Shown here piece after piece: positions 53,146 to 62,368 of a stretch of 64,000 nucleotides of DNA. The notes beneath the pieces are model-generated. The model was not told the origin of the DNA and did not search any database. It worked only from the letters and a program-made list of their open reading frames with translations. The stretch's first letter is position 1; every line of letters starts with the position of its first letter. The stretch comes from Bacteroidota bacterium. GTDB lineage: Bacteria; Bacteroidota; Bacteroidia; Cytophagales; Cytophagaceae. The translations under genes were made by a program, and so were the position numbers. The DNA is taken from contig JAEWYS010000004.1 in assembly GCA_023458555.1 (NCBI GenBank), forward strand, positions 310,001 through 374,000, in the 5' to 3' direction.

Positions 53146-54672
53146 TTAGTGCTTGAAGTGCCTGAAGCCGGTAAAGACCATTGACATTCCATGCGCATTG
53201 CAGTAGTCTATGGATTCCTGATCCTTTACTGACCCTCCCGGCTGAATTACACTTCGTATACCTGCCTGATAAGCAATTTCTACACAATCAGGAAAGGGGA
53301 AGAAAGCATCCGAAGCCATCACTGCTCCGTCTGACAGATCAAAACCAAAGCTTTTTGCCTTTTCAATAGCCTGTCTCAATGCATCCACTCTGCTTGTCTG
53401 CCCCACTCCGCTGGAAATCATTCGATCCTCTTTGGCGAACACGATCGTATTGGATTTTGTATGCTTGCAAACGATCGCAGCAAAAAGCAACGCTTTCTTT
53501 TCTTCTATGCCCGGCTCCGTTTCAGTAACCGTTTTCAGATCAGCAAAATCTTCTGTTTTGCTGTCCTTATCCTGCTCTATGACACCGTTTAAAAGCGTTC
53601 TGAACTGCTTTTGAGGAAGCTGCACTTCTTTTCTTTTTAAAAGTATCCTGTTCTTCCTGGACATTAAAAGCTCCAATGCATCCTGCTTGTATGCGGGGGC
53701 AATCAGTACTTCAAAAAACAATTTATTCAGCTCTTCTGCAGTTTCAGGATCAACTTCTCTGTTGGTAATTATAACACCACCAAAAGCAGAAACCGGATCT
53801 GACTCCAGCGCTTTCAGATAGGCATCCTTAGGCTTATCGGCTATTGCAACACCACAGGCATTGTTATGCTTCAATATTGCATAGGCAGGTTCTCTGAACT
53901 CATCGATCAGGGCAACTGCTGCATCAATATCAATAAGGTTATTATACGAAAGTTCTTTACCATTTAGTTTCAAAAACATGGCATCGAGGTCTCCGTAAAA
54001 TATACCTTTCTGATGTGGATTCTCCCCATAACGCAGTGCTTTCGAGTGACGTATGCTGGTTTTCAGGGAACTAATATTTTCTGTATTATTGAAGTAATTA
54101 AAAATAGCCGTATCATAATTGGATGACACATCAAAGGCACAGGCTGCAAAATATCTTCTGTCAGCCAGATCTGTTGCCCCTTCTTTTTCTTTCAGCAACT
54201 CTTCCAGAGTTCCGTATTGCTCACGTCCCGATATAATAACAACATCCTGAAAGTTTTTTGCAGCCGCTCTGATAAGCGATATCCCGCCGATATCGATTTT
54301 CTCTATTATATCCGCCTCTCCCGCTCCTTTGGCAACCGTCTCTTCAAAAGGATATAAATCAACAATGACAAGATCAAGATCCGGAATCTCATATTGCTCT
54401 ACCTGACTCTGGTCATCAGCAAGCTCTCTTCTGTACAGTATACCACCAAAGATTTTGGGATGCAGTGTTTTTACTCTTCCGCCCAGAATCGATGGATAGG
54501 AAGTCAGATCCTCTACTGCTGTAACCGGGATATCTAACTCTTCGATAAACTTCTGCGTTCCGCCCGTACTGTATATATGTACTCCATTGGCATGCAACAA
54601 TTTCACCAGCGATTCCAGATTATCTTTGTAATAAACGGATATTAGTGCTGACTTAATCTTCTTCCTGTTCAT
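53146..54672 (-). CDS. purH: Bifunctional AICAR transformylase / IMP cyclohydrolase
   Basis: A 508-residue enzyme for the last two steps of IMP synthesis. The N-terminal MGS-like IMP cyclohydrolase domain (~1-145) has SALISVYYKDNLESLVKLL, STGGTQKFIEEL and GGRVKTLHPKIFGGIL. The transformylase domain contains RYGENPHQKG, YAILKHNNACGVA, SDPVSAFGGVI and ends SDAFFPFPDCVEIAYQAG, QPGGSVKDQ. It overlaps purN by 4 bp; the pair gives consecutive formyl-transfer enzymes of purine synthesis. Confidence 0.96.
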   Translation of the reverse strand: MNRKKIKSALISVYYKDNLESLVKLLHANGVHIYSTGGTQKFIEELDIPVTAVEDLTSYPSILGGRVKTLHPKIFGGILYRRELADDQSQVEQYEIPDLDLVIVDLYPFEETVAKGAGEADIIEKIDIGGISLIRAAAKNFQDVVIISGREQYGTLEELLKEKEGATDLADRRYFAACAFDVSSNYDTAIFNYFNNTENISSLKTSIRHSKALRYGENPHQKGIFYGDLDAMFLKLNGKELSYNNLIDIDAAVALIDEFREPAYAILKHNNACGVAIADKPKDAYLKALESDPVSAFGGVIITNREVDPETAEELNKLFFEVLIAPAYKQDALELLMSRKNRILLKRKEVQLPQKQFRTLLNGVIEQDKDSKTEDFADLKTVTETEPGIEEKKALLFAAIVCKHTKSNTIVFAKEDRMISSGVGQTSRVDALRQAIEKAKSFGFDLSDGAVMASDAFFPFPDCVEIAYQAGIRSVIQPGGSVKDQESIDYCNAHGMSMVFTGFRHFKH

Positions 54673-55262
54673 TTTATCTCTTTACTTTCTGTTATTACCT
54701 TGTCAATAATTACCGGAAAATGCTCGTGTTCCAGCCTGTGAATTTTTTCAGCAAGACTTTCCGGAGTATCACCGGGCTCTATCAGACACTTTGCCTGATA
54801 AATCATTTCACCTTCATCATATCGTTCGTTTATATAATGAATCGAAATACCTGATTCTTTTTCTTTTGCAGTAATCACTGCCTGATGCACCTTACTTCCG
54901 TACATTCCTTTTCCTCCATAGGCAGGCAGTAGCGCCGGGTGAATATTTATAATCCGGTCAGGATAGTTTTTCAACAGGTTTTGCGGGATTAGCCAGAGAA
55001 AACCGGCGAGAACAATCCAGTCAACCGAATTTTCCTTAAGATACTCCAAAACTCTGTCAGAAGAAAAAAAATCTTCCCTGCTAAACACAAAGGTTGGGAT
55101 GCCCAATTTCTTTGCCCTCTCCAGCGCATAGGCATCAGGACGATTGGCAAGAAGCACTTTGACCTTAATATCCTGCCTTTGTTCAAAATATTCAATAATT
55201 CTCTGTGCATTTGATCCGGAACCAGATGCAAAAATTGCTATATTAGCCTGGTGATCACCCAT
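54669..55262 (-). CDS. purN: Phosphoribosylglycinamide formyltransferase
   Basis: A 197-residue GAR transformylase (PurN type, using 10-formyl-THF). It opens with IAIFASGSGSNAQRIIEYF. The active-site Asn-His-Asp set is visible in IINIHPALLPAYGGKGMYGS and HYINERYDEGEMIYQ. Length is typical. Its stop overlaps the purH start by 4 bp, so the two are translationally coupled. Confidence 0.95.
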   Translation of the reverse strand: MGDHQANIAIFASGSGSNAQRIIEYFEQRQDIKVKVLLANRPDAYALERAKKLGIPTFVFSREDFFSSDRVLEYLKENSVDWIVLAGFLWLIPQNLLKNYPDRIINIHPALLPAYGGKGMYGSKVHQAVITAKEKESGISIHYINERYDEGEMIYQAKCLIEPGDTPESLAEKIHRLEHEHFPVIIDKVITESKEIK

Positions 55263-55316
55263 GTATTAATTGCTATGAAGAGGGAACCAATTTTTAAGCC
55301 GCAAATATAACCAAGA

Positions 55317-56195
55317 TTAGGTAAAAATCATGCTTGCAACCCCACAGATCATGATTAACTTCGCCAGGAGACTTAAAAATTTAAAGTCTTTTCGGGTATC
55401 AGCCCGAACAAGCATTATAGTGAATAAAATAAGCGGACAGACAACGAATATGCCATATATAGCCAGTAGCAGGGGACTATACCTGCTTCCTGTAAAAATC
55501 ATGGCTCCCAGCAGCAGTAACTCTACCAGGTAAACCACTTTCTTGGTCGACCGTATGCCATACCTGATCGGAAGAGTATCACAGCCGAAATTCCGGTCTC
55601 CTTTTACGTCCTCAATATCTTTGATTATTTCGCGTATCAGTGAAAGCAGAAAAGCAAGCGAAGAATAAGCCAGTATAAGATGACTGTGGGGTACCCTGTA
55701 TATATACCCAACCATAAAAACCGTCAGACCGGTTAAAAAAGCAATAATCAGATTTCCGGTCAGAGGAAGACGCTTTAAAAAATTGGAGTACCACCAGAGT
55801 AAAATAATAGCGCAAAAGTGAATGGCTGCCACTTCCATACCCAACGTAAAAGATATGCCGAGCCCGGCCATATTGAGTATCAGGTGAACAAACATTGCAT
55901 GTCTTCTGGGCAATGTCCGCCCGACAATCAGCCTGTGCGGTTTATTAATGATATCAATTTTTACATCATAATAATCATTGATAACATACCCTGCTGCCGC
56001 AATCAGGACAGTACTTACCATCAGCAGATGCAGCCGGGGATCAAAGTAGTAATCCAGCCACTCCTCCTTCGGCCCGACCAGAAATACGGCTACACAAAAC
56101 TGCGTCATGGCCATAATAAACAGATTGGGCAATCGGACCAGACGGGACGCAGCCTGCGGATATAAAACGAGATATCTTACTGCCTGTGACTGCAT
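55317..56195 (-). CDS. UbiA-family prenyltransferase (geranylgeranylglycerol-phosphate synthase-like)
   Basis: A 292-residue polytopic prenyltransferase. The two Asp-rich motifs are NDYYDVKIDIINKPHR and DIEDVKGDRNFGCDT. Several hydrophobic helices lie between them. In Bacteroidota such genes are commonly annotated as geranylgeranylglycerol-phosphate geranylgeranyltransferases because of similarity to the archaeal enzyme; the true prenyl donor and acceptor are not shown by the sequence. It lies between kdsC-like and purN in the same direction, with gaps of 16 and 54 bp. Confidence 0.82.
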   Translation of the reverse strand: MQSQAVRYLVLYPQAASRLVRLPNLFIMAMTQFCVAVFLVGPKEEWLDYYFDPRLHLLMVSTVLIAAAGYVINDYYDVKIDIINKPHRLIVGRTLPRRHAMFVHLILNMAGLGISFTLGMEVAAIHFCAIILLWWYSNFLKRLPLTGNLIIAFLTGLTVFMVGYIYRVPHSHLILAYSSLAFLLSLIREIIKDIEDVKGDRNFGCDTLPIRYGIRSTKKVVYLVELLLLGAMIFTGSRYSPLLLAIYGIFVVCPLILFTIMLVRADTRKDFKFLSLLAKLIMICGVASMIFT

Positions 56196-56211
56196 GAAAA
56201 GGACTATTTTA

Positions 56212-56712
56212 TTACCAGTTTTCGATAAGCCATTTACCCTGAGCCTTCATTGTTTTTTCGATCACGTCACGTACGGCGCCTCTGCCTCCTGCAAAAGGAC
56301 TTATATACTGACATACAGATTTTATATCCTCTGCTGCATCATTGGGACAGGCAGATATACCAACCAGGCGGAGCATTTTCAGATCAGGAATATCATCTCC
56401 CATATACAGTATCTGGGATGTATCCAGCTGCTTATCTTTCTTGTATTCATTAAACACCGAGATTTTGTCCTTCACACCAAGGAATATATCTCTTACACCA
56501 AGGAACTCAAGGCGTTTTTTAACCCCTTCCTCAAACCCGCCGGTTATAACAATCACGTGGTAACCATTCTGAACTGCCTTCTCGACCGCGTATCCGTCCT
56601 TGATATAAAAATTTCTGGCATGCTCACCAGTTTTAAACGCAATGATACTCCCATCGGTGAGTACTCCGTCCACATCAAAAATAAATGTATTTATTCTGCT
56701 AAAATCTACCAT
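56212..56712 (-). CDS. KdsC-like HAD phosphatase
   Basis: A 166-residue cap-less HAD hydrolase. Motif I is FIFDVDGVLTDGS with the nucleophile Asp. Motif II is VIVITGG, and motif III/IV lies in YMGDDIPDLKMLRLVGISACP. The C-terminus GGRGAVRDVIEKTM is typical of 3-deoxy-manno-octulosonate-8-phosphate (KDO-8-P) phosphatase, so LPS core synthesis is the likely role. Related phosphatases for other keto-sugars have the same motifs. It is 16 bp upstream of the UbiA gene. Confidence 0.87.
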   Translation of the reverse strand: MVDFSRINTFIFDVDGVLTDGSIIAFKTGEHARNFYIKDGYAVEKAVQNGYHVIVITGGFEEGVKKRLEFLGVRDIFLGVKDKISVFNEYKKDKQLDTSQILYMGDDIPDLKMLRLVGISACPNDAAEDIKSVCQYISPFAGGRGAVRDVIEKTMKAQGKWLIENW

Positions 56713-56787
56713 AAGAAACTACTATAGAATAAGTAAGCGACAATCGTCTTAAGTTAAACAATAATATTTATTAAAAGAAAACAGAAG

Positions 56788-57576
56788 CTAAGCCGAAGTA
56801 TTCCCATAAGCAGCCAAAATGCTTTCCGTCATCGTCCTGTATATTTTTTCTGCATGCTTATTATCAGAAAGCAGGTCAAGATGCACAGCGATTGTTCCCA
56901 TATCATTTCGGACAGCAGGTCCGGTCTGCGACAATAATGCCCCGGACGCAAATGCCTTGTTTATTGTCTCTTTTATCAGACTTTCCAACATAGAGAATGA
57001 AGTGCCTTCCTGCTCAAGGATACCTTCGGTAATGAACAGCAGATGATTAATAAAATTATTAGCAAAAACTGCTGCCAGATGAATTTTCTTTCGTTGCTCA
57101 GAAGTCAGTACACTTATCCTGCCGGACAACCTTTGTGCTGCTATTGTTATTTGCCTGCCGGCGTAGTCGTCACTGGCCTCTGTCAGCATAGGTATCGCAG
57201 AAAAATCTACCGGCCTGCTTCTGGAAAATGTCTGTAATGGATAAAGTACTCCAAAATGCCTGAACGTGCCGAGCAGCTCGATAGCTGCACTGCCGCTGGT
57301 ATGAACTACTACTGCTTTATCCGGAATATGCAACTGCCCGGCAACTGCCGGAATGGCATCATCGGGAACGCAAAGCACAAAAAAAGTGGAGTGGCTCTGG
57401 CTGAAATCTAGATCATCAACAGCTTTACAATCCGGGATTCGCCCCGATGACTGTATGGCTGTTTCAATATTTCTCGAATATACTTCACTAACCTGAAAGC
57501 CGGCATCATAAAATGCCTTTGCCATATGCCAGCCTACATTGCCCGCTCCGATTATGGTAATTGCAGGTAATTGCAT
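56788..57576 (-). CDS. Rossmann-like / DUF2520 domain protein
   Basis: A 262-residue protein. The N-terminal NAD(P)-binding domain has ITIIGAGNVGWHMAKAFYDAG, and VLCVPDDAIPAVA and VVHTSGSAA follow. The C-terminal DUF2520 helical domain includes KKIHLAAVFANNFINHLLFI. This is an F420/NADP-oxidoreductase-like arrangement of unknown reaction, common in Bacteroidota. It is 8 bp downstream of ccmF and probably shares its transcript. A functional link to haem export is not shown. Confidence 0.87.
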   Translation of the reverse strand: MQLPAITIIGAGNVGWHMAKAFYDAGFQVSEVYSRNIETAIQSSGRIPDCKAVDDLDFSQSHSTFFVLCVPDDAIPAVAGQLHIPDKAVVVHTSGSAAIELLGTFRHFGVLYPLQTFSRSRPVDFSAIPMLTEASDDYAGRQITIAAQRLSGRISVLTSEQRKKIHLAAVFANNFINHLLFITEGILEQEGTSFSMLESLIKETINKAFASGALLSQTGPAVRNDMGTIAVHLDLLSDNKHAEKIYRTMTESILAAYGNTSA

Positions 57577-57584
57577 TTACGTAT

Positions 57585-60263
57585 CTATACAACCGGCTGA
57601 TATGAATGTTTTGAAGCTTTATCAGCATTACCGGAGTTCTGACCTTCATTATCTTTCATCTTTCTGAAATCACCGGCTCTTCGCACAATCGCAATAGTCA
57701 TTCCGATCATCAATACGATGGTTCCGATCCATAAAATGTTAATCAGCGGCTTTTCTACCACCTTAAGAATAATGAAATCCTTTTGGGTTGTACTTTGTGT
57801 GAATGTAAAAACTCCTGATTCCGGGTCAATACCAACAAATTCAATTTTCAGTCCAAGCTCCGGTAAGATCTCCGGAATATGTCCAATCATAATGTCTTCT
57901 TCCCCAAAAAGGTTTTTAGTCACCTTTATGACATATTTCGGATACATTTCATAATGATCTTCTTTTCCCATCAATGTAAAATGCGCTTTTACAGCTCCGT
58001 CACCAGGTCCCAGATTTAATCCGGGAATATCTGTTTCCTTCACAACACTATTAAAAGTCACTATGTAATCATTAATAAAGAGAGTATCTCCGATTTTTGC
58101 TTTGAACTCCTCCGGTTCTGACCATTCTCTCTTTTCTTCATCCAGAAAAGAGGTGATATGCGTATAAAAATCTCTGCCTGCAAATCGCCTGATATCGGGT
58201 GAAACTACTTTGCCCATAGATTCGTTGGCCTGAATACGCGGATAAAGAGAAAAAGCTTCTGAGCTATCTTTCTTTACATACTCTACTTCAAAATAGGTAT
58301 TTTCAGGATGGAGCATTACCGTATCCCCTTTTTCGAAATACGTTTTAGTACGATATCTTAAATCATTTATTACAATCGCTTCTCTTGAGTCAGGAAATAC
58401 GAATAGATCTTTTGCATTGACATATCCGGGAAATCCGCCTACCTCAAACCGGCTGCCTTTATAGGTAAGAATATAATCCTGCATCTGAACAGGCTCTTCG
58501 CGCCACAACAGGATATTCTCGGTATTAAATGCTTCATCCGCATCTTTAGAGAATAGCAATCCCGAATGATTTAATGAAATCACTTTGGAATATCCGGATG
58601 AAAACAATACTCCGATCAGCATCAGTGCCATGCCTATATGAGTAACAGCACCACCTGAAAGTCGGAAATTTTTACCTGCAAACAGATTGATCAGTATTCT
58701 TCCGTTGGCAACCAGACTGAAAATCGCAAAACTCCATAGGAGAATAAATTTGATTTTCTTGGATATATAATCCTTATCCTGGATAATGGCAGCGTCAAAT
58801 GCTTTTAAATCTACGAATAGTATTACCAAAGTAGATAAAAGAATACTTATAATAACCGGGGTATAAAGCGAGGATAGAAACTTTTTCCGGTCCATCTTTT
58901 TCCACCAGAAAAACTGCCCTATACCGGAAAGAACAGCTATAAGCATCGCAAACCATATCTGCCAATTTGTATAAAACACCACCTGATCGGCCGGAGGTGC
59001 CATATTGGAAACAATACCGAGATCTTTCAGAATCGAATTAAAGAACGGGATGGAAGTTGGCAGAATAACCTGAAATGCCGCAAGACATAATATGGTAACT
59101 CCTATAAAAATCCAGAACTCTCTTGAATAGGTTGATAGTTCCTTTTGTGTTGACGGAATATGCTTCCAGGAACGAATGATCAGATATAGTGAAATTGCGG
59201 TAAATGCACCCAGGTATAAAAACAACTGATTCTTTAATCCCAGATCTGTAAAGGAATGAACAGAAGCCTCTCCTAATACTCCGCTTCTGGTGAGATAGGT
59301 CGAATAAAGAATAAGCAGAAAGGAGGCAATAACAAGGATCACCGATGTTTTCAGCGCCGAATTACTATTCTTATAGCTGATCATTGTATGAATGCCGGCT
59401 ATAAGGATAAGCCAGGGTACATAAACTGCGTTTTCAACAGGATCCCAGTTCCAGTAGCCACCGAAGTTGAGCGTCTCATATGCCCAGTATGCTCCCATAA
59501 GTATCCCAGCTCCTAAAACGAGCGCTGCAAACAGAGACCATGGCAGCGCAGGCTTTACCCAATCCTTGTATTTGCCCAGCCACAAACCGGCTATACAATA
59601 GGCAAAAGGAACAAGCGTAGCGGCAAAACCGAGGAATAATGTAGGCGGGTGAATAACCATCCAGTAATTCTGCAAGAGCAGGTTCAGCCCGCTGCCGTCT
59701 TCTGGTATAAAATTAGGATTGCTTTTGTAAACCGGTATGTCTCCCATATACTCCTTGAGCAAAATAAAAGGAGAGCTTCCAATCTTAATATCCGCAAGAG
59801 GAATCACGGTACCAAGGATCATGGAAGCTAAAAATGCCTGCACAAGACAGAAGACCACCATTACCGGAGCCTCCCAGACATTGTTTACTTTGATAAGGAT
59901 TGCACCAAGCAGAACATGCCAGAAAATCCACAGCAGGAAACTTCCTTCCTGGCCTTCCCAAAAACAGGATATCATATAATACCAGGGCAGATCATTGGAT
60001 GAATGGCTCCAGGCATAATGGTACTCATAGTAATGATTATATATGATCGTATAAAGACATACGACAATTCCGATTACAGCAAACCCGTGAATACCAAAGG
60101 CTATACGCGAAAAAACCTTCCAGCTTCTGATTTCATCTGCTTCGGAAGGTCTCTCTTGCTCTTGTCTTGTTGCACGTATATAGCCTATTGTTGCAATTAT
60201 AGCAGTGATAAAAGACAGAATAACGAATATATGCCCCCAGTTTCCTATTCCTTCATGTACCAT
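57585..60263 (-). CDS. ccmF: Cytochrome c biogenesis haem-handling protein CcmF/CcsA family
   Basis: An 892-residue polytopic membrane protein. The Trp-rich haem-binding motif GGYWNWDPVENAVYVPWL is present, and WGHIFVILSFITAIIATIGY opens the N-terminus. CcmF is expected to attach haem from CcmE to apocytochrome c. The protein is larger than E. coli CcmF (about 650 aa) because of a long periplasmic C-terminal part (~590-850) with beta-rich text (ILLWREEPVQMQDYILTY). It is followed by DUF2520 (8 bp) and preceded by ccmE (5 bp). Confidence 0.9.
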   Translation of the reverse strand: MVHEGIGNWGHIFVILSFITAIIATIGYIRATRQEQERPSEADEIRSWKVFSRIAFGIHGFAVIGIVVCLYTIIYNHYYEYHYAWSHSSNDLPWYYMISCFWEGQEGSFLLWIFWHVLLGAILIKVNNVWEAPVMVVFCLVQAFLASMILGTVIPLADIKIGSSPFILLKEYMGDIPVYKSNPNFIPEDGSGLNLLLQNYWMVIHPPTLFLGFAATLVPFAYCIAGLWLGKYKDWVKPALPWSLFAALVLGAGILMGAYWAYETLNFGGYWNWDPVENAVYVPWLILIAGIHTMISYKNSNSALKTSVILVIASFLLILYSTYLTRSGVLGEASVHSFTDLGLKNQLFLYLGAFTAISLYLIIRSWKHIPSTQKELSTYSREFWIFIGVTILCLAAFQVILPTSIPFFNSILKDLGIVSNMAPPADQVVFYTNWQIWFAMLIAVLSGIGQFFWWKKMDRKKFLSSLYTPVIISILLSTLVILFVDLKAFDAAIIQDKDYISKKIKFILLWSFAIFSLVANGRILINLFAGKNFRLSGGAVTHIGMALMLIGVLFSSGYSKVISLNHSGLLFSKDADEAFNTENILLWREEPVQMQDYILTYKGSRFEVGGFPGYVNAKDLFVFPDSREAIVINDLRYRTKTYFEKGDTVMLHPENTYFEVEYVKKDSSEAFSLYPRIQANESMGKVVSPDIRRFAGRDFYTHITSFLDEEKREWSEPEEFKAKIGDTLFINDYIVTFNSVVKETDIPGLNLGPGDGAVKAHFTLMGKEDHYEMYPKYVIKVTKNLFGEEDIMIGHIPEILPELGLKIEFVGIDPESGVFTFTQSTTQKDFIILKVVEKPLINILWIGTIVLMIGMTIAIVRRAGDFRKMKDNEGQNSGNADKASKHSYQPVV

Positions 60264-60268
60264 TACAA

Positions 60269-60673
60269 TTAGATTTTATTTTCCTGATATTTAGACGGGC
60301 ATTTCAAAAGAATCTCATCTGCCACAAAGGTTTTGTTGCGTACAGAACCAATAACTACTACCTGCTCGGACTTTTCAAAATCCTGCGGCTTGGGATTGAA
60401 GTGAACCACTTCCCGTTCTTCATTATTGTTATCCACCAGTATAAAAACAAAGTAGTTGGGATCCATGACCGGATTATACATCATCCCAACAATCTCTCCG
60501 CTTTCGTTCTTCTTTAATTTGCCCACCACGTGCACCTTATTTTTATTACCTTTTTCGGCCAGAGCATAGGCTTCTCTGAAGCTTACATACTGACTCGCGC
60601 TCCCGGCAGTGGATACTATAACTCCAATGGAAATGGCAATGGCAACAATTGCAATTATGTATGAGAGTTTCAT
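60269..60673 (-). CDS. ccmE: Haem chaperone CcmE, CXXXY variant
   Basis: A 134-residue periplasmic haem chaperone with an N-terminal membrane anchor (IIAIVAIAISIGVIVSTAG) and an OB-fold domain (VVGKLKKNESGEIVG, FNPKPQDFEKSEQVVVIG). The haem-binding motif, normally HXXXY, reads LLKCPSKYQ, that is Cys125-x-x-x-Tyr129. This variant is described in some sulfate-reducers and archaea, whose haem is bound through Cys and which lack the usual CcmH. It passes haem from CcmC to CcmF. Confidence 0.92.
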   Translation of the reverse strand: MKLSYIIAIVAIAISIGVIVSTAGSASQYVSFREAYALAEKGNKNKVHVVGKLKKNESGEIVGMMYNPVMDPNYFVFILVDNNNEEREVVHFNPKPQDFEKSEQVVVIGSVRNKTFVADEILLKCPSKYQENKI

Positions 60674-60680
60674 GATATGA

Positions 60681-60908
60681 TTACAGGTTTCCTTTTTCTT
60701 TTTCGATCATTGATATTTTGCGGTCCAGACTGATGAGGTATAAAATAAGACCCGTAAAAACAATGAGCACAACGGCCACCACCACATATATTTTACCTTC
60801 GGCGCGCATCTGATCGGCCATTTCAACATCTGAATGATCCACAATCTGGGCAAAAACATTTATTGCAGAGAAAACGGAGAGTAATATAAATAGTACAAAT
60901 CTTTTCAT
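60681..60908 (-). CDS. CcmD-like small membrane protein
   Basis: A 75-residue protein with a signal-like first segment (FVLFILLSVFSAINVFAQ) and a second hydrophobic helix (YVVVAVVLIVFTGLILYLISL). A charged tail (DRKISMIEKEKGNL) follows. Size, two helices and location between ccmC and ccmE match CcmD, which helps release haem-CcmE from CcmC. Sequence conservation in CcmD is weak, so the call depends on context. Confidence 0.8.
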   Translation of the reverse strand: MKRFVLFILLSVFSAINVFAQIVDHSDVEMADQMRAEGKIYVVVAVVLIVFTGLILYLISLDRKISMIEKEKGNL

Positions 60909-60916
60909 CGTGTTTT

Positions 60917-61582
60917 TTATTCAATGCCATATATTCGGTTTCTGACCAGTCGTATTCTCACTCTGAGTGAGCTGATCCATACTCCCAGCAATGTAAAACC
61001 CAGAATAGAAGGGTAAAACAACAAGCGCATTCTGGAATCCAGATCATATGCATTAAACCCCGGATTTCCTCCGTTACCCGGATGTAACGAATCGGTAAGT
61101 CTCGGAAGTATAAACAGCAAAGCTATCAGAGCCGGAAAACTGAAAATATTATATATTGCACTTATACGTGCCCTCTGCTGATCATCTGTAAATGACCCCC
61201 TGAGGACAAAGTAAGCCAGATAAATAAGCAAGCCGATTGCTGAAGCATTTTGCTTGGGATCTCCGCTCCAGTATGAGCCCCAGGTATACTGTGCCCAAAC
61301 CATTCCGGTCAGCAGCCCCAACACGCCAAAAACTATGCCGGTATTTGCATATTCCGCTGCCTGGATGTCAGATTTTGCATTGCCCTTTGCCAGATAAATA
61401 ATTGAAAAAATAACCGAGATCAGCAGGGAAATAATCATTCCGAACCACATCGGCACATGAAAGTACAGATTACGAATACTTTCATTAAGAATATTGAGCT
61501 TTGGGACATCAAACATAAAGCCGCCGATAATGACATATAATAAAATCAATATGGCAAGCAATTTCCACCAGGTATGTTTCAT
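60917..61582 (-). CDS. ccmC: Haem delivery protein CcmC
   Basis: About 221 residues, taking the start at MKHTWWKLLAILILLYVIIG (61582). A longer in-frame Met at 61687 would overlap ccmB by 56 bp and is unlikely. The Trp-rich motif GMVWAQYTWGSYWSGDPKQN carries the haem-binding WWD pattern, and NLYFHVPMWFGMI is the family opening. Six membrane segments are expected. CcmC loads haem onto CcmE. It begins 49 bp downstream of the ccmB stop. Confidence 0.93.
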   Translation of the reverse strand: MKHTWWKLLAILILLYVIIGGFMFDVPKLNILNESIRNLYFHVPMWFGMIISLLISVIFSIIYLAKGNAKSDIQAAEYANTGIVFGVLGLLTGMVWAQYTWGSYWSGDPKQNASAIGLLIYLAYFVLRGSFTDDQQRARISAIYNIFSFPALIALLFILPRLTDSLHPGNGGNPGFNAYDLDSRMRLLFYPSILGFTLLGVWISSLRVRIRLVRNRIYGIE

Positions 61583-61631
61583 ATTGAGTATATCTGTTTG
61601 AGGGCTGTAGAATTCAACGAAAATTTGAATT

Positions 61632-62294
61632 TTAACTTCTCCAAAGGTAAGGAAATAAAACATAAGAAACGGCAGCAAGCATAACATTTACTGACATCAA
61701 TGTTACAATCTCATCATAGCTGACGGAGCGTGCCAGTCCGTCAATCGAATTCTTTGATAAGCGGATAAGCATGAGCAGCATAGGTAAAATAACCGGAAAA
61801 CTCAGGATCGCCATCAGAGAAGCTCCGGCTGCCGCTTTATAGGCAATTCCCGATATCAGGGTGAGGGTGGATGAGAAGCCTGTCGCTCCCAGCAATATGG
61901 CCAGAAAAAAGAAAGCCATATCTTCTACAGGGTTGCCCAGCACCATGCTGTAAAACAGAAGAGCCGTGACCGAAAAGACAATCATCAGCAGACTGTTATA
62001 GAGCATTTTTGCAAGAATAACCGCCTGCGGCGAGGCCAGTGTATAGTAATAAAAATGCCTGCCTTTCTGCTCATCCGCAAAACTTTTTGCCATCGCATTG
62101 ATTGAAACAAAAAGCATAATAATCCAGAAAACCACATTCCATGTAATAGGTGAAAGCTCATTGGATCGCACTCCGAAACTCAGATAGCAGACAAAAACAG
62201 TGGAGCCTATGTACAAAAGTATACTATTAAATGCCAGACGCTGCCTCCATTCCAGCATCACTTCCTTCAAAAGCAGGTTCCAGAAGTTCTTCAT
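61632..62294 (-). CDS. ccmB: Haem exporter permease CcmB
   Basis: About 220 residues if the start is the Met of MKNFWNLLLKEVMLEWRQR (62294); a further upstream Met at 62333 would give 233 residues. The protein has six hydrophobic segments and the family text WIIMLFVSINAMAKSFADE, SFADEQKGRHFYYYT and LSFPVILPMLLMLIRLS. It is the permease of the CcmAB ABC complex. The ATPase CcmA is not adjacent and not in the window. It heads the ccmB-ccmC-ccmD-ccmE-ccmF operon. Confidence 0.92.
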   Translation of the reverse strand: MKNFWNLLLKEVMLEWRQRLAFNSILLYIGSTVFVCYLSFGVRSNELSPITWNVVFWIIMLFVSINAMAKSFADEQKGRHFYYYTLASPQAVILAKMLYNSLLMIVFSVTALLFYSMVLGNPVEDMAFFFLAILLGATGFSSTLTLISGIAYKAAAGASLMAILSFPVILPMLLMLIRLSKNSIDGLARSVSYDEIVTLMSVNVMLAAVSYVLFPYLWRS

Positions 62295-62368
62295 GAATCT
62301 AAAGTTATGCTGAAAATTGCTACATTCAATCATCTATTGTTAAAAAAAATCTGCTAATTTTAGAACCT

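Noticed and set aside
61583..61687. Longer N-terminus for CcmC
   Set aside because: It would overlap ccmB by 56 bp, and the family N-terminus aligns with MKHTWWK at 61582.
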